DNA from: Paracoccaceae bacterium | Lineage (GTDB): Bacteria > Pseudomonadota > Alphaproteobacteria > Rhodobacterales > Rhodobacteraceae | NCBI GenBank assembly: GCA_013214715.1 | Contig: JABSSB010000002.1 | Location: forward strand, 1-53,424 | DNA: 53,424 bases | Reading direction: 5' to 3' | In this document: positions 10,498 to 18,291 of the stretch, piece after piece | Position numbering within the stretch: the stretch's first letter is position 1 | Layout: the number at the start of each line of letters is the position of its first letter | The notes under the pieces: generated by a model | Seen by the model: only the letters and a program-made list of their open reading frames with translations | Told to the model about the DNA's origin: nothing | The model's database searches: none | Position numbers and translations under genes: made by a program

Positions 10498-11987
10498 CCG
10501 AGCGGGTCGAGCATCATCTGGCCCGGCAGGTTGCCGCGCAGCCCAAGGCGCCCGCGATCAGCGACACGACCGGGGCGGCATGGACATGGTCGGATCTGGC
10601 TGCGGCTGCGGCGGATATGGCGCTCTTGCTGCGGGGCGAAGGGGTTCAACCCGGCGACCGGGTTATGCTGGTGACGGAAAACTGCGCGGCCTCGGTCGCG
10701 GCGATGCTGGGCGGCTGGCAGATGGGCGCGGTGATGGTGCCCGTGAACGCCCGCCAAACCGCACCTGAAATCGACCGGGTCGTGGCCCATGCCGAACCGG
10801 CGGCGGTTCTGTTTGCCGACCATGTCGCTGGCGACGCCGCTGCCCATGCCGACCGGTTTCAGGCCTGGACGGTCAGCGGCGGCTTTGGTCGCTTGCGCAT
10901 GGCCTGCCCGCATGACAGCGCACCCGATGCCGTGCAGGATCTGGCCGTTATCCTTTACACCACTGGTACAACCGGCACGCCAAAAGGCGTGATGCTGACC
11001 CATGCCAACCTGCTGTTCGGAGGTCGCGCGAGTTGCGAGTTCCGGTCGATGAGTTCTGCAGATTGGGTCTATGGCGTCTTGCCGATCACGCATGTCTTTG
11101 GGCTCGCCTCGATCATGGTCGGGGGGATGATCGGTGGCGCGCGCCTGTCGATGGAGGCGCGGTTTTCCCCGGCCAAACTCTATGAGGCGCTGACAAGCGG
11201 TGTGACCCTGTTTTCCGGGGTGCCACAGATGCATGCGCAGCTGATGCATTACGTCCGTGAGCGTGGCCATGACCGGCTGGGCAGTGACAGCCTGCGCTAT
11301 GTTTCCTCGGGCGCGGCGCCGCTGGACCCGGAATGGAAGCGTCAGGCCGAGGCGTTTTACGGCGTGGCGATCCAGAACGGCTATGGCATGACGGAAACCA
11401 CAGCGGGGGTGGCTGTGTCACGCAATCAGATCGGCAGCCTCGACATTTCCTGTGGGCCGCTGATCGACGGCTGTGAGCTGCGCATCGATGAAACCGTGCC
11501 CGGTGGCGGTGATGGTGCCGGAGAGGTCGTGACCCGCGGCCCCAACATCATGCGCGGCTATTATCGCAACCCCGAGGCCACCGCGCAGGTTCTGGATTCT
11601 GAAGGCTGGCTGCGCACGGGCGATCTGGGCCGGGTGGATGCGGCAGGGCATCTGCATATTCTGGGCCGCTCGAAAGAGCTGATCATTCATGGCGGTTTCA
11701 ATGTTTATCCGCCCGAGGTCGAAGCCGCGCTGAACGAACATCCTCAGGTGATCCAATGCGCCGTCATAGGCCGCCCGCGCGATGGGGATGAGGAGGTTCT
11801 GGCCTTTGTCATGGCCGCCGCCGCCGATATGCCCGATGTGGCCGACCTGCGCAGCTTTGTAGCCGCGCGTCTGGCGGGATATAAACGACCGTCAAAAATT
11901 ATTGTGGCCACTGCTCTTCCAGCTGCGCCAACTGGTAAAATTTTGAAACACAAACTGATAGACCAGTTTGCCGATTGGCTGAGCTGA
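10494..11987 (+). CDS. AMP-forming acyl-CoA synthetase (PimA-like position)
   Basis: A 497-residue class I adenylate-forming enzyme that activates a carboxylic acid to its CoA thioester using ATP. Motifs in order: P-loop LYTTGTTGTPKGVMLT (about 157), NGYGMTETT (about 296), the hinge Asp in GWLRTGDLGRVD, GRSKELIIHGGFNVYPPEVE, and the C-terminal catalytic Lys in PTGKILKHKL. The ATG overlaps the previous stop (ATGA), so it is coupled to the hydratase-family gene. It would feed the pathway encoded upstream. No thiolase gene is present in this operon, so the last beta-oxidation step must come from elsewhere. The final 100 bases are more AT-rich than the rest of the gene. Confidence 0.92.
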   Translation: MTERVEHHLARQVAAQPKAPAISDTTGAAWTWSDLAAAAADMALLLRGEGVQPGDRVMLVTENCAASVAAMLGGWQMGAVMVPVNARQTAPEIDRVVAHAEPAAVLFADHVAGDAAAHADRFQAWTVSGGFGRLRMACPHDSAPDAVQDLAVILYTTGTTGTPKGVMLTHANLLFGGRASCEFRSMSSADWVYGVLPITHVFGLASIMVGGMIGGARLSMEARFSPAKLYEALTSGVTLFSGVPQMHAQLMHYVRERGHDRLGSDSLRYVSSGAAPLDPEWKRQAEAFYGVAIQNGYGMTETTAGVAVSRNQIGSLDISCGPLIDGCELRIDETVPGGGDGAGEVVTRGPNIMRGYYRNPEATAQVLDSEGWLRTGDLGRVDAAGHLHILGRSKELIIHGGFNVYPPEVEAALNEHPQVIQCAVIGRPRDGDEEVLAFVMAAAADMPDVADLRSFVAARLAGYKRPSKIIVATALPAAPTGKILKHKLIDQFADWLS

Positions 11988-12188
11988 TCTTTTTTGATCT
12001 CACCCGCTTTTTTTGCGCGAAAAAACTGGTTTGCCGGGCCGTTTTGGGCGGCTGCAGGGCGTGGGCGGGTCGCTTCTGCGACGAAGCACAGGCAGACTAA
12101 CAGATCTGTAATGGTCATGGTGGAAACTGTGTGTTGACTTGAGCCCTTGATGACCTGTGGGCTTCAGCTCTGGGAGGCGCTGATCGGT
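11988..12188 (+). promoter_or_regulatory. Intergenic region upstream of the nap operon
   Basis: 201 bases between the acyl-CoA ligase and napF. The first 60 bases are unusually AT-rich with two T-runs and an A-run (TTTTTTTGCGCGAAAAAA), which could end the upstream transcript. The rest should carry the nap promoter, but I could not find a symmetric FNR/FnrL site (TTGA-N6-TCAA) or a clear -35/-10 pair. A GGGAGG at 12172 serves napF. Confidence 0.45.
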
Positions 12189-12692
12189 ATGCTGTTGAGC
12201 CGCCGCGATGTTTTGCGAGGCCACTCTGTTCAGGCAGATCCGATCTACATGCGCCCATTTGGGGCCGACCCCGCCCGATTTGACGATCTATGCCGGGACT
12301 GCTCTGCCTGCCTGTCCGCCTGCCCGGAGGGCATCATCGTCACGGCCGCTGATGGCCGCGCGGCGGTCGATTTGCGCCGGGGCGCCTGCAACTTTTGTCA
12401 GGCCTGCGCACAGGCCTGCCCGACTGGCGCATTGCGCGACGATAACCAAACATGGGACTGGCATGCGCGGATCGACACCCAATGCCTGTCGATACAGGGC
12501 ATCAGCTGCCGCGCCTGTCAGGATGTCTGTGAACCGCGCGCGATTTCTTTCAGACTGGCCACCGCCGGGCGGGCCATGCCCCAGCTTGAGCTGGACAGCT
12601 GCACCGGCTGCGGCGCCTGCGCGGGCGCTTGCCCGGCCGATGCCATTCGATTTGATCACCGACCCCAGAAAGAAGAAGAGGCCGCCGGATGA
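12189..12692 (+). CDS. napF: Ferredoxin-type protein NapF
   Basis: NapF is a cytoplasmic iron-sulfur protein thought to help mature the NapA Fe-S/Mo centre before export. The 167-residue product has four cysteine clusters: CRDCSACLSACP (4Fe-4S), CNFCQACAQACP (4Fe-4S), a middle CRACQDVCEP group, and CTGCGACAGACP (4Fe-4S), as in NapF. The chosen ATG at 12189 starts MLLSRRDVLRG, the usual NapF N-terminus, with GGGAGG 11 bases upstream. An in-frame ATG 42 bases earlier lacks a ribosome site. The stop overlaps napD (ATGA). It opens the nap operon; no napE is seen before it. Confidence 0.93.
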   Translation: MLLSRRDVLRGHSVQADPIYMRPFGADPARFDDLCRDCSACLSACPEGIIVTAADGRAAVDLRRGACNFCQACAQACPTGALRDDNQTWDWHARIDTQCLSIQGISCRACQDVCEPRAISFRLATAGRAMPQLELDSCTGCGACAGACPADAIRFDHRPQKEEEAAG

Positions 12693-12961
12693 ATATTTGT
12701 GGATGCCTGGTGCATGTCGCCCCACGCTATGCCGATGCCGCCGCAGCGGATATGGCCGCCCGTGACGGGGTGGAGGTGCATGCCCGCAGCGAAGACAGCC
12801 GCTTTGTTGTCGTTGTCGAGGACACGCCCCAGCGCATGGCGTCCGAGGCGATCATGGATCTGCATCAGATCCCCGGCGTCGTGTCCCTGACGCTGACCTA
12901 TCACCATTTCGAGCAGCTGCCCGAAAGCGCTGCCCGCCAACCTTCCATGCCAGCCACGTAA
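12689..12961 (+). CDS. napD: NapA-specific chaperone NapD
   Basis: A 90-residue NapD family protein that binds the Tat signal peptide of NapA and holds back its export until the cofactor is inserted. It shows the ferredoxin-like fold pattern of the family: NICGCLVHV at the start, GVEVHARSEDSRFVVVVE in the middle, and DLHQIPGVVSLTLTYHHFE near the end. It overlaps napF by four bases and is followed by napA after 15 bases. Confidence 0.95.
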   Translation: MNICGCLVHVAPRYADAAAADMAARDGVEVHARSEDSRFVVVVEDTPQRMASEAIMDLHQIPGVVSLTLTYHHFEQLPESAARQPSMPAT

Positions 12962-12976
12962 TCCGGAGCAAGCATC

Positions 12977-15472
12977 ATGACCATCAGCGAAACACGCCGG
13001 ACATTTCTCAAGGCTTCTGCCGCAACGGCCACCGCCTCGGCCGCGGGAATTCCGCTGGCGACGGGACAGGCCACCGCCGCGATCCAGACGCCAGATATCA
13101 GCTGGGACAAAGCGCCCTGCCGGTTCTGCGGCACGGGGTGTTCCGTGCTTGTGGGCACCAAGGAAGGCCGCGTTGTGGCCACGCAGGGCGACCCGGACGC
13201 GGAGGTGAACCGGGGCCTGAACTGCATCAAGGGCTATTTCCTGTCCAAGATCATGTATGGCGAAGACCGTCTGAAAACGCCGCTCTTGCGCAAGACGAAC
13301 GGTGTCTATGACAAGAACGGTGAGTTCGAGCCTGTGAGCTGGGACGAAGCCTTCGACGTGATGGCCGCCAAGTGGAAAGAGGCGTTGGCCGCCAAAGGGC
13401 CGACCAGCGTTGGCATGTTTGGCTCGGGTCAGTGGACGGTCTGGGAAGGCTACGCCGCCGCCAAGCTGATGAAGGCCGGGTTCCGGTCGAACAATATCGA
13501 CCCCAACGCGCGACATTGCATGGCGTCGGCCGTGATGGGGTTCATGCGCACCTTCGGCATCGACGAGCCGATGGGCTGTTATGATGATTTCGAGGCGGCG
13601 GATACGTTCGTGCTCTGGGGCTCGAACATGGCCGAGATGCACCCGATCCTGTGGTCGCGCCTGACGGATACGCGCCTGACCAAGCCCGGCGCGCAGGTCC
13701 ATGTGCTGTCCACCTATCAGCATCGGTCCTTCGAGCTGGCCGATAATGGCATGGTGTTCAAGCCGCAGACCGATCTGGCGATCCTGAATTATATCGCGAA
13801 TTACATCGTCTCAAACGGCTATGTGAACGAAGACTTCATGGCCAAGCATGTGAACATCACGCGGACCGAGACCGATATCGGCTATGGCCTGCGCCCGGAA
13901 AACCCGCTGCAGGAGTCCGCGGCCCATCCCGATAGCGGGGATCTGACCCCGATCGACATGGATGAATACGCCGCCTCGGTTGCGGAATATACGGTTGAAA
14001 TGGTGTCCGAGCTGTCCGGCGTTCCCGCCGAGCAGTTGGAAAAACTGGCCGAGCAATATGCCGACCCCAATCGCAAGGTGATGAGCCTGTGGACGATGGG
14101 CTTCAACCAGCATACGCGCGGCTCCTGGGTGAATTCGCTGTGCTACAACGTGCATCTGCTGACTGGCAAAATCTCGGAACCCGGCAATTCACCTTTCTCG
14201 CTGACCGGGCAGCCCTCGGCCTGCGGCACCGCGCGTGAGGTCGGCACATTCAGCCACCGCCTGCCTGCGGATCTGGTCGTCAACAACCCCAAGCATCGCG
14301 AGATTGCCGAAGGCATCTGGAAAGTGCCGCCCGGCACCATCCCCGAAAAGCCTGGCTTCCACGCTGTCTTGCAGAACCGGATGCTGAAAGATGGCGTGCT
14401 GAACGCCTATTGGGTGCAGTGCAACAACAACATGCAGGCCGCGCCGAACCTGAACGAGGAAAGCTGGCCCGGCTATCGCAACCCCGAAAACTTTGTCGCT
14501 GTGTCAGACCCGTATCCGACCGTGACAGCGATTGCCGCCGATCTGATCCTGCCAACGGCGATGTGGGTTGAGAAGGAAGGCGCCTATGGCAATGCCGAAC
14601 GTCGCACGCAGTTCTGGCGTCAGCAGGTGCATGCCCCCGGCGAGGCGAAGTCGGATCTGTGGCAGCTGATGGAATTCTCCAAACGTTTCACCGTTGAAGA
14701 AGCCTGGGGCAATGCGTTCGCCAATGCTAATCCGGAATACAAAGGCAAGACACTGTTCGACGTCCTCTATGGCAATGGACAGGTGAACCAGTTCCCGCTG
14801 GCCGACATGCAGGAAGGTCACCCGAATGACGATGCCGAGCATTTCGGCTTCTATGTTCAGAAGGGTCTGTTTGAAGAATACGCAACATTTGGCCGTGGAC
14901 ACGGGCATGATCTCGCGCCGTTTGAATCCTACCATCAGGCGCGGGGCCTGCGCTGGCCCGTGGTGGACGGGAAAGAAACGCGTTACCGCTTCCGTGAAGG
15001 CTATGATCCTTTTGTCGAAGCGGGCAGCGAAGTACAGTTCTATGGCCATCAGGACAAGAAGGCCAAGATTATCTTTGCGCCCTATGAGCCGCCCGCCGAA
15101 AGCCCTGATGACGAATTTGACCTGTGGCTTTGCACCGGTCGTGTGCTGGAGCATTGGCATTCCGGCTCGATGACGCGGCGTGTGCCCGAATTGCACCGCG
15201 CTTTCCCGATGGCGGTGGTGTTCATGCACCGGGCCGATGCCGAAAAGCGCGGGCTGCGCAATGGGCAGGAGATCGTGATCTCCACCCGGCGTGGCGAGAT
15301 GCGGTCAAAATTGTCGACGCGTGGCCGCAACAAGGTGCCAGAAGGTCTGGTTTTTGTGCCTTGGTTCGATGAAGGCCAGCTGATCAACAAGCTGACGATG
15401 GATGCGACCTGCCCGCTGTCGAAACAGACCGACTTCAAGAAATGCGCCTGCAAGGTCGAGCGCACCGCCTAA
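12977..15472 (+). CDS. napA: Periplasmic nitrate reductase catalytic subunit NapA
   Basis: Mo-bis-MGD enzyme that reduces nitrate to nitrite in the periplasm. It is 831 residues, the normal length. The N-terminus is a twin-arginine signal (TRRTFLKASAATATASAAG). The 4Fe-4S site is CRFCGTGCSVLVG plus a later Cys in GLNCIKGYF. The Mo-ligating Cys is in ARHCMASAV (about residue 181). The C-terminal domain has GRVLEHWHSGSMTRRVPEL, the conserved dinucleotide-binding stretch. It lies between napD and the napG/napH chimera, with no sign of damage. Confidence 0.98.
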   Translation: MTISETRRTFLKASAATATASAAGIPLATGQATAAIQTPDISWDKAPCRFCGTGCSVLVGTKEGRVVATQGDPDAEVNRGLNCIKGYFLSKIMYGEDRLKTPLLRKTNGVYDKNGEFEPVSWDEAFDVMAAKWKEALAAKGPTSVGMFGSGQWTVWEGYAAAKLMKAGFRSNNIDPNARHCMASAVMGFMRTFGIDEPMGCYDDFEAADTFVLWGSNMAEMHPILWSRLTDTRLTKPGAQVHVLSTYQHRSFELADNGMVFKPQTDLAILNYIANYIVSNGYVNEDFMAKHVNITRTETDIGYGLRPENPLQESAAHPDSGDLTPIDMDEYAASVAEYTVEMVSELSGVPAEQLEKLAEQYADPNRKVMSLWTMGFNQHTRGSWVNSLCYNVHLLTGKISEPGNSPFSLTGQPSACGTAREVGTFSHRLPADLVVNNPKHREIAEGIWKVPPGTIPEKPGFHAVLQNRMLKDGVLNAYWVQCNNNMQAAPNLNEESWPGYRNPENFVAVSDPYPTVTAIAADLILPTAMWVEKEGAYGNAERRTQFWRQQVHAPGEAKSDLWQLMEFSKRFTVEEAWGNAFANANPEYKGKTLFDVLYGNGQVNQFPLADMQEGHPNDDAEHFGFYVQKGLFEEYATFGRGHGHDLAPFESYHQARGLRWPVVDGKETRYRFREGYDPFVEAGSEVQFYGHQDKKAKIIFAPYEPPAESPDDEFDLWLCTGRVLEHWHSGSMTRRVPELHRAFPMAVVFMHRADAEKRGLRNGQEIVISTRRGEMRSKLSTRGRNKVPEGLVFVPWFDEGQLINKLTMDATCPLSKQTDFKKCACKVERTA

Positions 15473-15505
15473 CCCCAACCGCACAGCCAGGCCCGGAGCC
15501 ACGCC

Positions 15506-16741
15506 ATGCCCCTGTCAACGCTTTCCCCAGCCCGCCGCCGGTTTTTGACCGATGGCGCCCGCATGGCGGAAAGCTTTGCGGTGGCCGGTCTGGGCCTGAG
15601 CTATGTTGCGCGGGACGCCCGTGCGCTTCCAGTCAACGCACTGCGCCCCCCAGGCGCGGTGGATGAAGGCCGGTGTCTCGCGTCTTGCATTCACTGTGGT
15701 CCTTGCCTGCGGGATTGCCCGTTTGATACTCTCACGCTGGCCGAACTGGGCGAAGACGGCCCGGTGACCGGCACGTCCTATTTCACCGCCCGCGATGTGC
15801 CCTGCGAGATGTGCGATGACATCCCCTGCGTCGCGGCCTGCCTGACCGGAGCCTTGGATCCGGGCCTCGATGACATAGACAATGCGCGGATGGGCACCGC
15901 CGTACTGGCGGATCGGGAAAACTGTCTGACCTTCCTCGGGTTGCGCTGCGACCTGTGTTATCGGGTCTGCCCGTCGATCGATAAGGCGATCACGCTGGAG
16001 CTGTCGCATAACACCCGCACCGACGCCCACGCGATTTTCGAACCCACCGGGCATTGGCCCGCGCTGACAGCGCTGATCGGGGCGGGCATCGTGCTGGCAG
16101 CCTATGTGCTGATCGCGGGGCGGATGTATTGTTCATGGGTCTGCCCGATCAACCCGGTCACGGATGCGGCGCATTTCCTGCATCGCAAGCTGGATCTGCC
16201 CAAAGGTTGGCAGCCCAAACGCGAGGCGCGGTTGTGGATCATGGGGGCCGTTCTGGTCGTATCCTTTGTCACGGGCACCATCGTTTGGGAGGTCGTCAGC
16301 CCGATCACGCTGCTGCATCGCGGGCTGATCTTTGGCATGGGCGCGGTTTGGGCGCTGGTGCTGGGGATCTTCCTCTTTGATCTGGTCGTCTCGCGGCCGG
16401 GCCGGTGTGGCCATATCTGCCCGGTTGGGGCGTTTTATGGCCTTATCGGTCAGAAAAGCCTGCTGCGGGTTAGTGCCGCCAATCGCGCGGCCTGCGATGA
16501 TCGCGCGGCCTGCGATGATCGCATGGATTGTTATGCCATCTGCCCCGAGCTTCAGGCGATCTCTCCGGCGTTGCGCGGCAAGGGTGATGGCACGCCGCTG
16601 ATCCTGGACAGTAACGGCACCAATTGCGGCGGATGTATCGATATCTGCGCGCAGAATGTCTTTCACTTTACCCATCGGTTCGACGACCAGATCGCCGCGC
16701 CGGAGATCACATCCGCGCCCGAACAGAGCGCCGCAAGATAG
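15506..16741 (+). CDS. NapG-NapH in-frame chimera (quinol dehydrogenase module)
   Basis: A 411-residue protein that starts as NapG and continues as NapH. Residues 1-181 are NapG-like: a twin-arginine start (RRRFL, 10-14) and Cys groups at C61/64/67/71, C100/103/108/112 and C140/148/151/155. The fourth NapG Fe-S motif (normally HSxxCTGCGKC) is absent. At about residue 181/182 (base 16048) the sequence passes into GHWPALTALIGAG, which in NapH is the second membrane helix. Three helices remain (about 185-205, 243-262, 273-296), with NapH's YCSWVCP and RCGHICP motifs. The first NapH helix is gone. Because NapG is exported by Tat, removing one helix keeps the C-terminus in the cytoplasm. The two C-terminal ferredoxin motifs are altered (R339 and G371 where Cys is expected). 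NapG and NapH normally pass electrons from quinol to NapC/NapA. The domain reading is strong; whether it works is open. Confidence 0.88.
   Translation: MPLSTLSPARRRFLTDGARMAESFAVAGLGLSYVARDARALPVNALRPPGAVDEGRCLASCIHCGPCLRDCPFDTLTLAELGEDGPVTGTSYFTARDVPCEMCDDIPCVAACLTGALDPGLDDIDNARMGTAVLADRENCLTFLGLRCDLCYRVCPSIDKAITLELSHNTRTDAHAIFEPTGHWPALTALIGAGIVLAAYVLIAGRMYCSWVCPINPVTDAAHFLHRKLDLPKGWQPKREARLWIMGAVLVVSFVTGTIVWEVVSPITLLHRGLIFGMGAVWALVLGIFLFDLVVSRPGRCGHICPVGAFYGLIGQKSLLRVSAANRAACDDRAACDDRMDCYAICPELQAISPALRGKGDGTPLILDSNGTNCGGCIDICAQNVFHFTHRFDDQIAAPEITSAPEQSAAR
16483..16518 (+). repeat. 18-bp perfect tandem duplication in napG/napH chimera
   Basis: Two perfect copies of an 18-base unit (16483-16500 and 16501-16518), in frame, encoding R-A-A-C-D-D twice. 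It lies inside the first C-terminal ferredoxin motif, adds a cysteine and changes the spacing to C-x5-C-x5-C-x3-C. In ordinary NapH this motif is C-x2-C-x2-C-x3-CP. Confidence 0.95.
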
Positions 16742-16762
16742 ACCCATGAAGGAGTTGATCCG

Positions 16763-17206
16763 ATGAAAAAACTGGTTTTCGCGGGTATCACCGCCCTTGT
16801 GACCGTGTTGACGCTTGGCAGTTTTGTATTGGCGCAAGAGGTGCAGATGATGCGCAGCACGCCAATTGACGCCGACAACCGGCTGGGCGCGGATTTCAAA
16901 TGGGAAGGCAAGGAAGGCCGGATGCAGCGGAATTACCGCCAGCAACCGCCCCTGGTCCCGCATTCGATCGCGCAATATCAGATCGACACGCGGGTCAACC
17001 AGTGCCTCGGCTGCCATGACTGGACCAAGGCGGGCGCGCGTGGCGCACCGACCTTGTCGATGACGCATTACCTCGACCGGGAGGGCAATGAGCTCGATCA
17101 CATCGCGGGCACGCGGTTTTTCTGCAACCAGTGCCATGTGCCGCAGGCCGATGTATCGCCGCTGGTTCCCAATGTGTTCGAGGCGTCTTCGCCGATTGAG
17201 AACTGA
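16763..17206 (+). CDS. napB: Periplasmic diheme cytochrome c NapB
   Basis: Small electron-transfer subunit of the NapAB complex, 147 residues, with a signal peptide (MKKLVFAGITALVTVLTLGSF...LAQE) and two heme c motifs, CLGCH and CNQCH. Other NapB features are MMRSTPIDADN near the mature N-terminus, QPPLVPHSI with a distal His, and SMTHYLDREG. A GGAG site precedes the start. It takes electrons from NapC and passes them to NapA in the periplasm. Confidence 0.97.
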   Translation: MKKLVFAGITALVTVLTLGSFVLAQEVQMMRSTPIDADNRLGADFKWEGKEGRMQRNYRQQPPLVPHSIAQYQIDTRVNQCLGCHDWTKAGARGAPTLSMTHYLDREGNELDHIAGTRFFCNQCHVPQADVSPLVPNVFEASSPIEN

Positions 17207-17231
17207 TCCGATTTCCTAGGAGGCATCTGAC

Positions 17232-17948
17232 ATGGCCGATGACAATAACAAGCGCCGCGGTCTGCTTGGGCTGTGGGACTGGTTCTGGGCGCCGACCGCC
17301 GTGCTGAGCATAGGGTTCGTCCTGCTGGCCGGGTTTCTGGGCGGCATCCTGTTCTGGGGTGGGTTTCACTGGACGCTGGAAATGACCAATACCGAAGAGT
17401 TCTGCGTCAGCTGTCACAGCATGGAAACCAATCTGGGCGAATATCGCGAGACCATCCATTACAACAACCATTCCGGCGTGCGCGCGATCTGTTCGGATTG
17501 CCATGTGCCCAAGGAATGGCAGCACAAGATCAAGGCCAAGGTGATGGCGGTCAAGGACGTCTATCACGAGGCCGTTGGCACCATCGACACGGCCGAAAAA
17601 TACGAATCGCACCGCCTGCATATGGCCGAGGCCGTCTGGCGCAAGATGAAAGCCTCGGATTCGCGGGAATGCCGGAACTGCCACAATTTCCAGTATATGG
17701 ACTTCACCATTCAGGAAACGCGTGCCGCGGCCGAACATCAGCGCGCGTTGGACAACAACATGACCTGTATCGACTGCCATCAGGGTATCGCGCATAGCCT
17801 GCCGGCCGGGCATCTGGACGCCTATAAAGCCTTGGTCGAAGAGATGGCCGCTGCCGAGACCGGCGAAAGCGGACCGGCGCTGCGCCAAAGCGGGATCGGC
17901 GTCGATCTTCAGCCTTTGCGCGACGTCTTGTCAGAGCGTGGCAACTGA
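17232..17948 (+). CDS. napC: Membrane tetraheme cytochrome c NapC
   Basis: NapC/NirT-family quinol oxidase, 238 residues: a single N-terminal membrane anchor (about 21-45, VLSIGFVLLAGFLGGILFWGG) and four heme c motifs, CVSCH, CSDCH, CRNCH and CIDCH, on the periplasmic side. The HHSGVRAICSDCHVPKEW type segment is characteristic. An AGGAGG sequence precedes the start. With NapC present, the operon has a complete quinol-to-NapB route even if the NapG/NapH chimera is inactive. Confidence 0.97.
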   Translation: MADDNNKRRGLLGLWDWFWAPTAVLSIGFVLLAGFLGGILFWGGFHWTLEMTNTEEFCVSCHSMETNLGEYRETIHYNNHSGVRAICSDCHVPKEWQHKIKAKVMAVKDVYHEAVGTIDTAEKYESHRLHMAEAVWRKMKASDSRECRNCHNFQYMDFTIQETRAAAEHQRALDNNMTCIDCHQGIAHSLPAGHLDAYKALVEEMAAAETGESGPALRQSGIGVDLQPLRDVLSERGN

Positions 17949-17956
17949 TCACATCG

Positions 17957-17982
17957 GCGCATCGGCACCCATGTCGATGCGC
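17957..17982. repeat. 8-bp perfect inverted repeat after napC
   Basis: GCGCATCG at 17957-17964 and CGATGCGC at 17975-17982, separated by ten bases, in the 59-base gap between napC and the following small gene. No T-run follows, so it is not a standard terminator. It could be an RNA hairpin that stabilises or attenuates the nap transcript. Confidence 0.6.
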
Positions 17983-18007
17983 GTCAGGAATAGAAGGACA
18001 CTGAAAA

Positions 18008-18274
18008 ATGCTGACCATTCTCGACCTTCTGGGCACCATCGGGGGCAATGTGCTGAGCTTGCCCGGCATTCTGGGGCTCGCTTTGGGGATGATGACCCGC
18101 CGCCTGCCGCTGGGCGCGGCGCTGGGCGGTGGTGTCGGGATCTTTGAAACGCTGGTCTTTGCCGGGTTTCAGCTGCAAGCGATCGAACCGCTTGAGTTGA
18201 TCGTGGCGGTGGTGGTCGGCGTTATGGCCGGGTCTGTCGGCACGTTGATCCGGCAAAAGGGCGCGACGGTCTGA
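18008..18274 (+). CDS. Small hydrophobic membrane protein, unknown function
   Basis: An 88-residue protein I do not recognise. The sequence is mostly hydrophobic with probable membrane segments at about 18-28, 36-56 and 60-80. Gly-rich stretches (LPGILGLALGMM, LGAALGGGVGIF) suggest tight helix packing. An AAGGA site lies about ten bases before the ATG. It is co-directional with nap and 59 bases after napC, so it may be the last gene of the operon. No Cys, heme or metal motif is visible. It could be a nap accessory protein or an independent membrane protein. Confidence 0.7.
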   Translation: MLTILDLLGTIGGNVLSLPGILGLALGMMTRRLPLGAALGGGVGIFETLVFAGFQLQAIEPLELIVAVVVGVMAGSVGTLIRQKGATV

Positions 18275-18291
18275 CCGCGCGCCCTGACAAG

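Noticed and set aside
12120..12188. FNR/FnrL site before napF
   Set aside because: TTGA occurs at two places but no TCAA half-site at the right spacing; only direct repeats are present.
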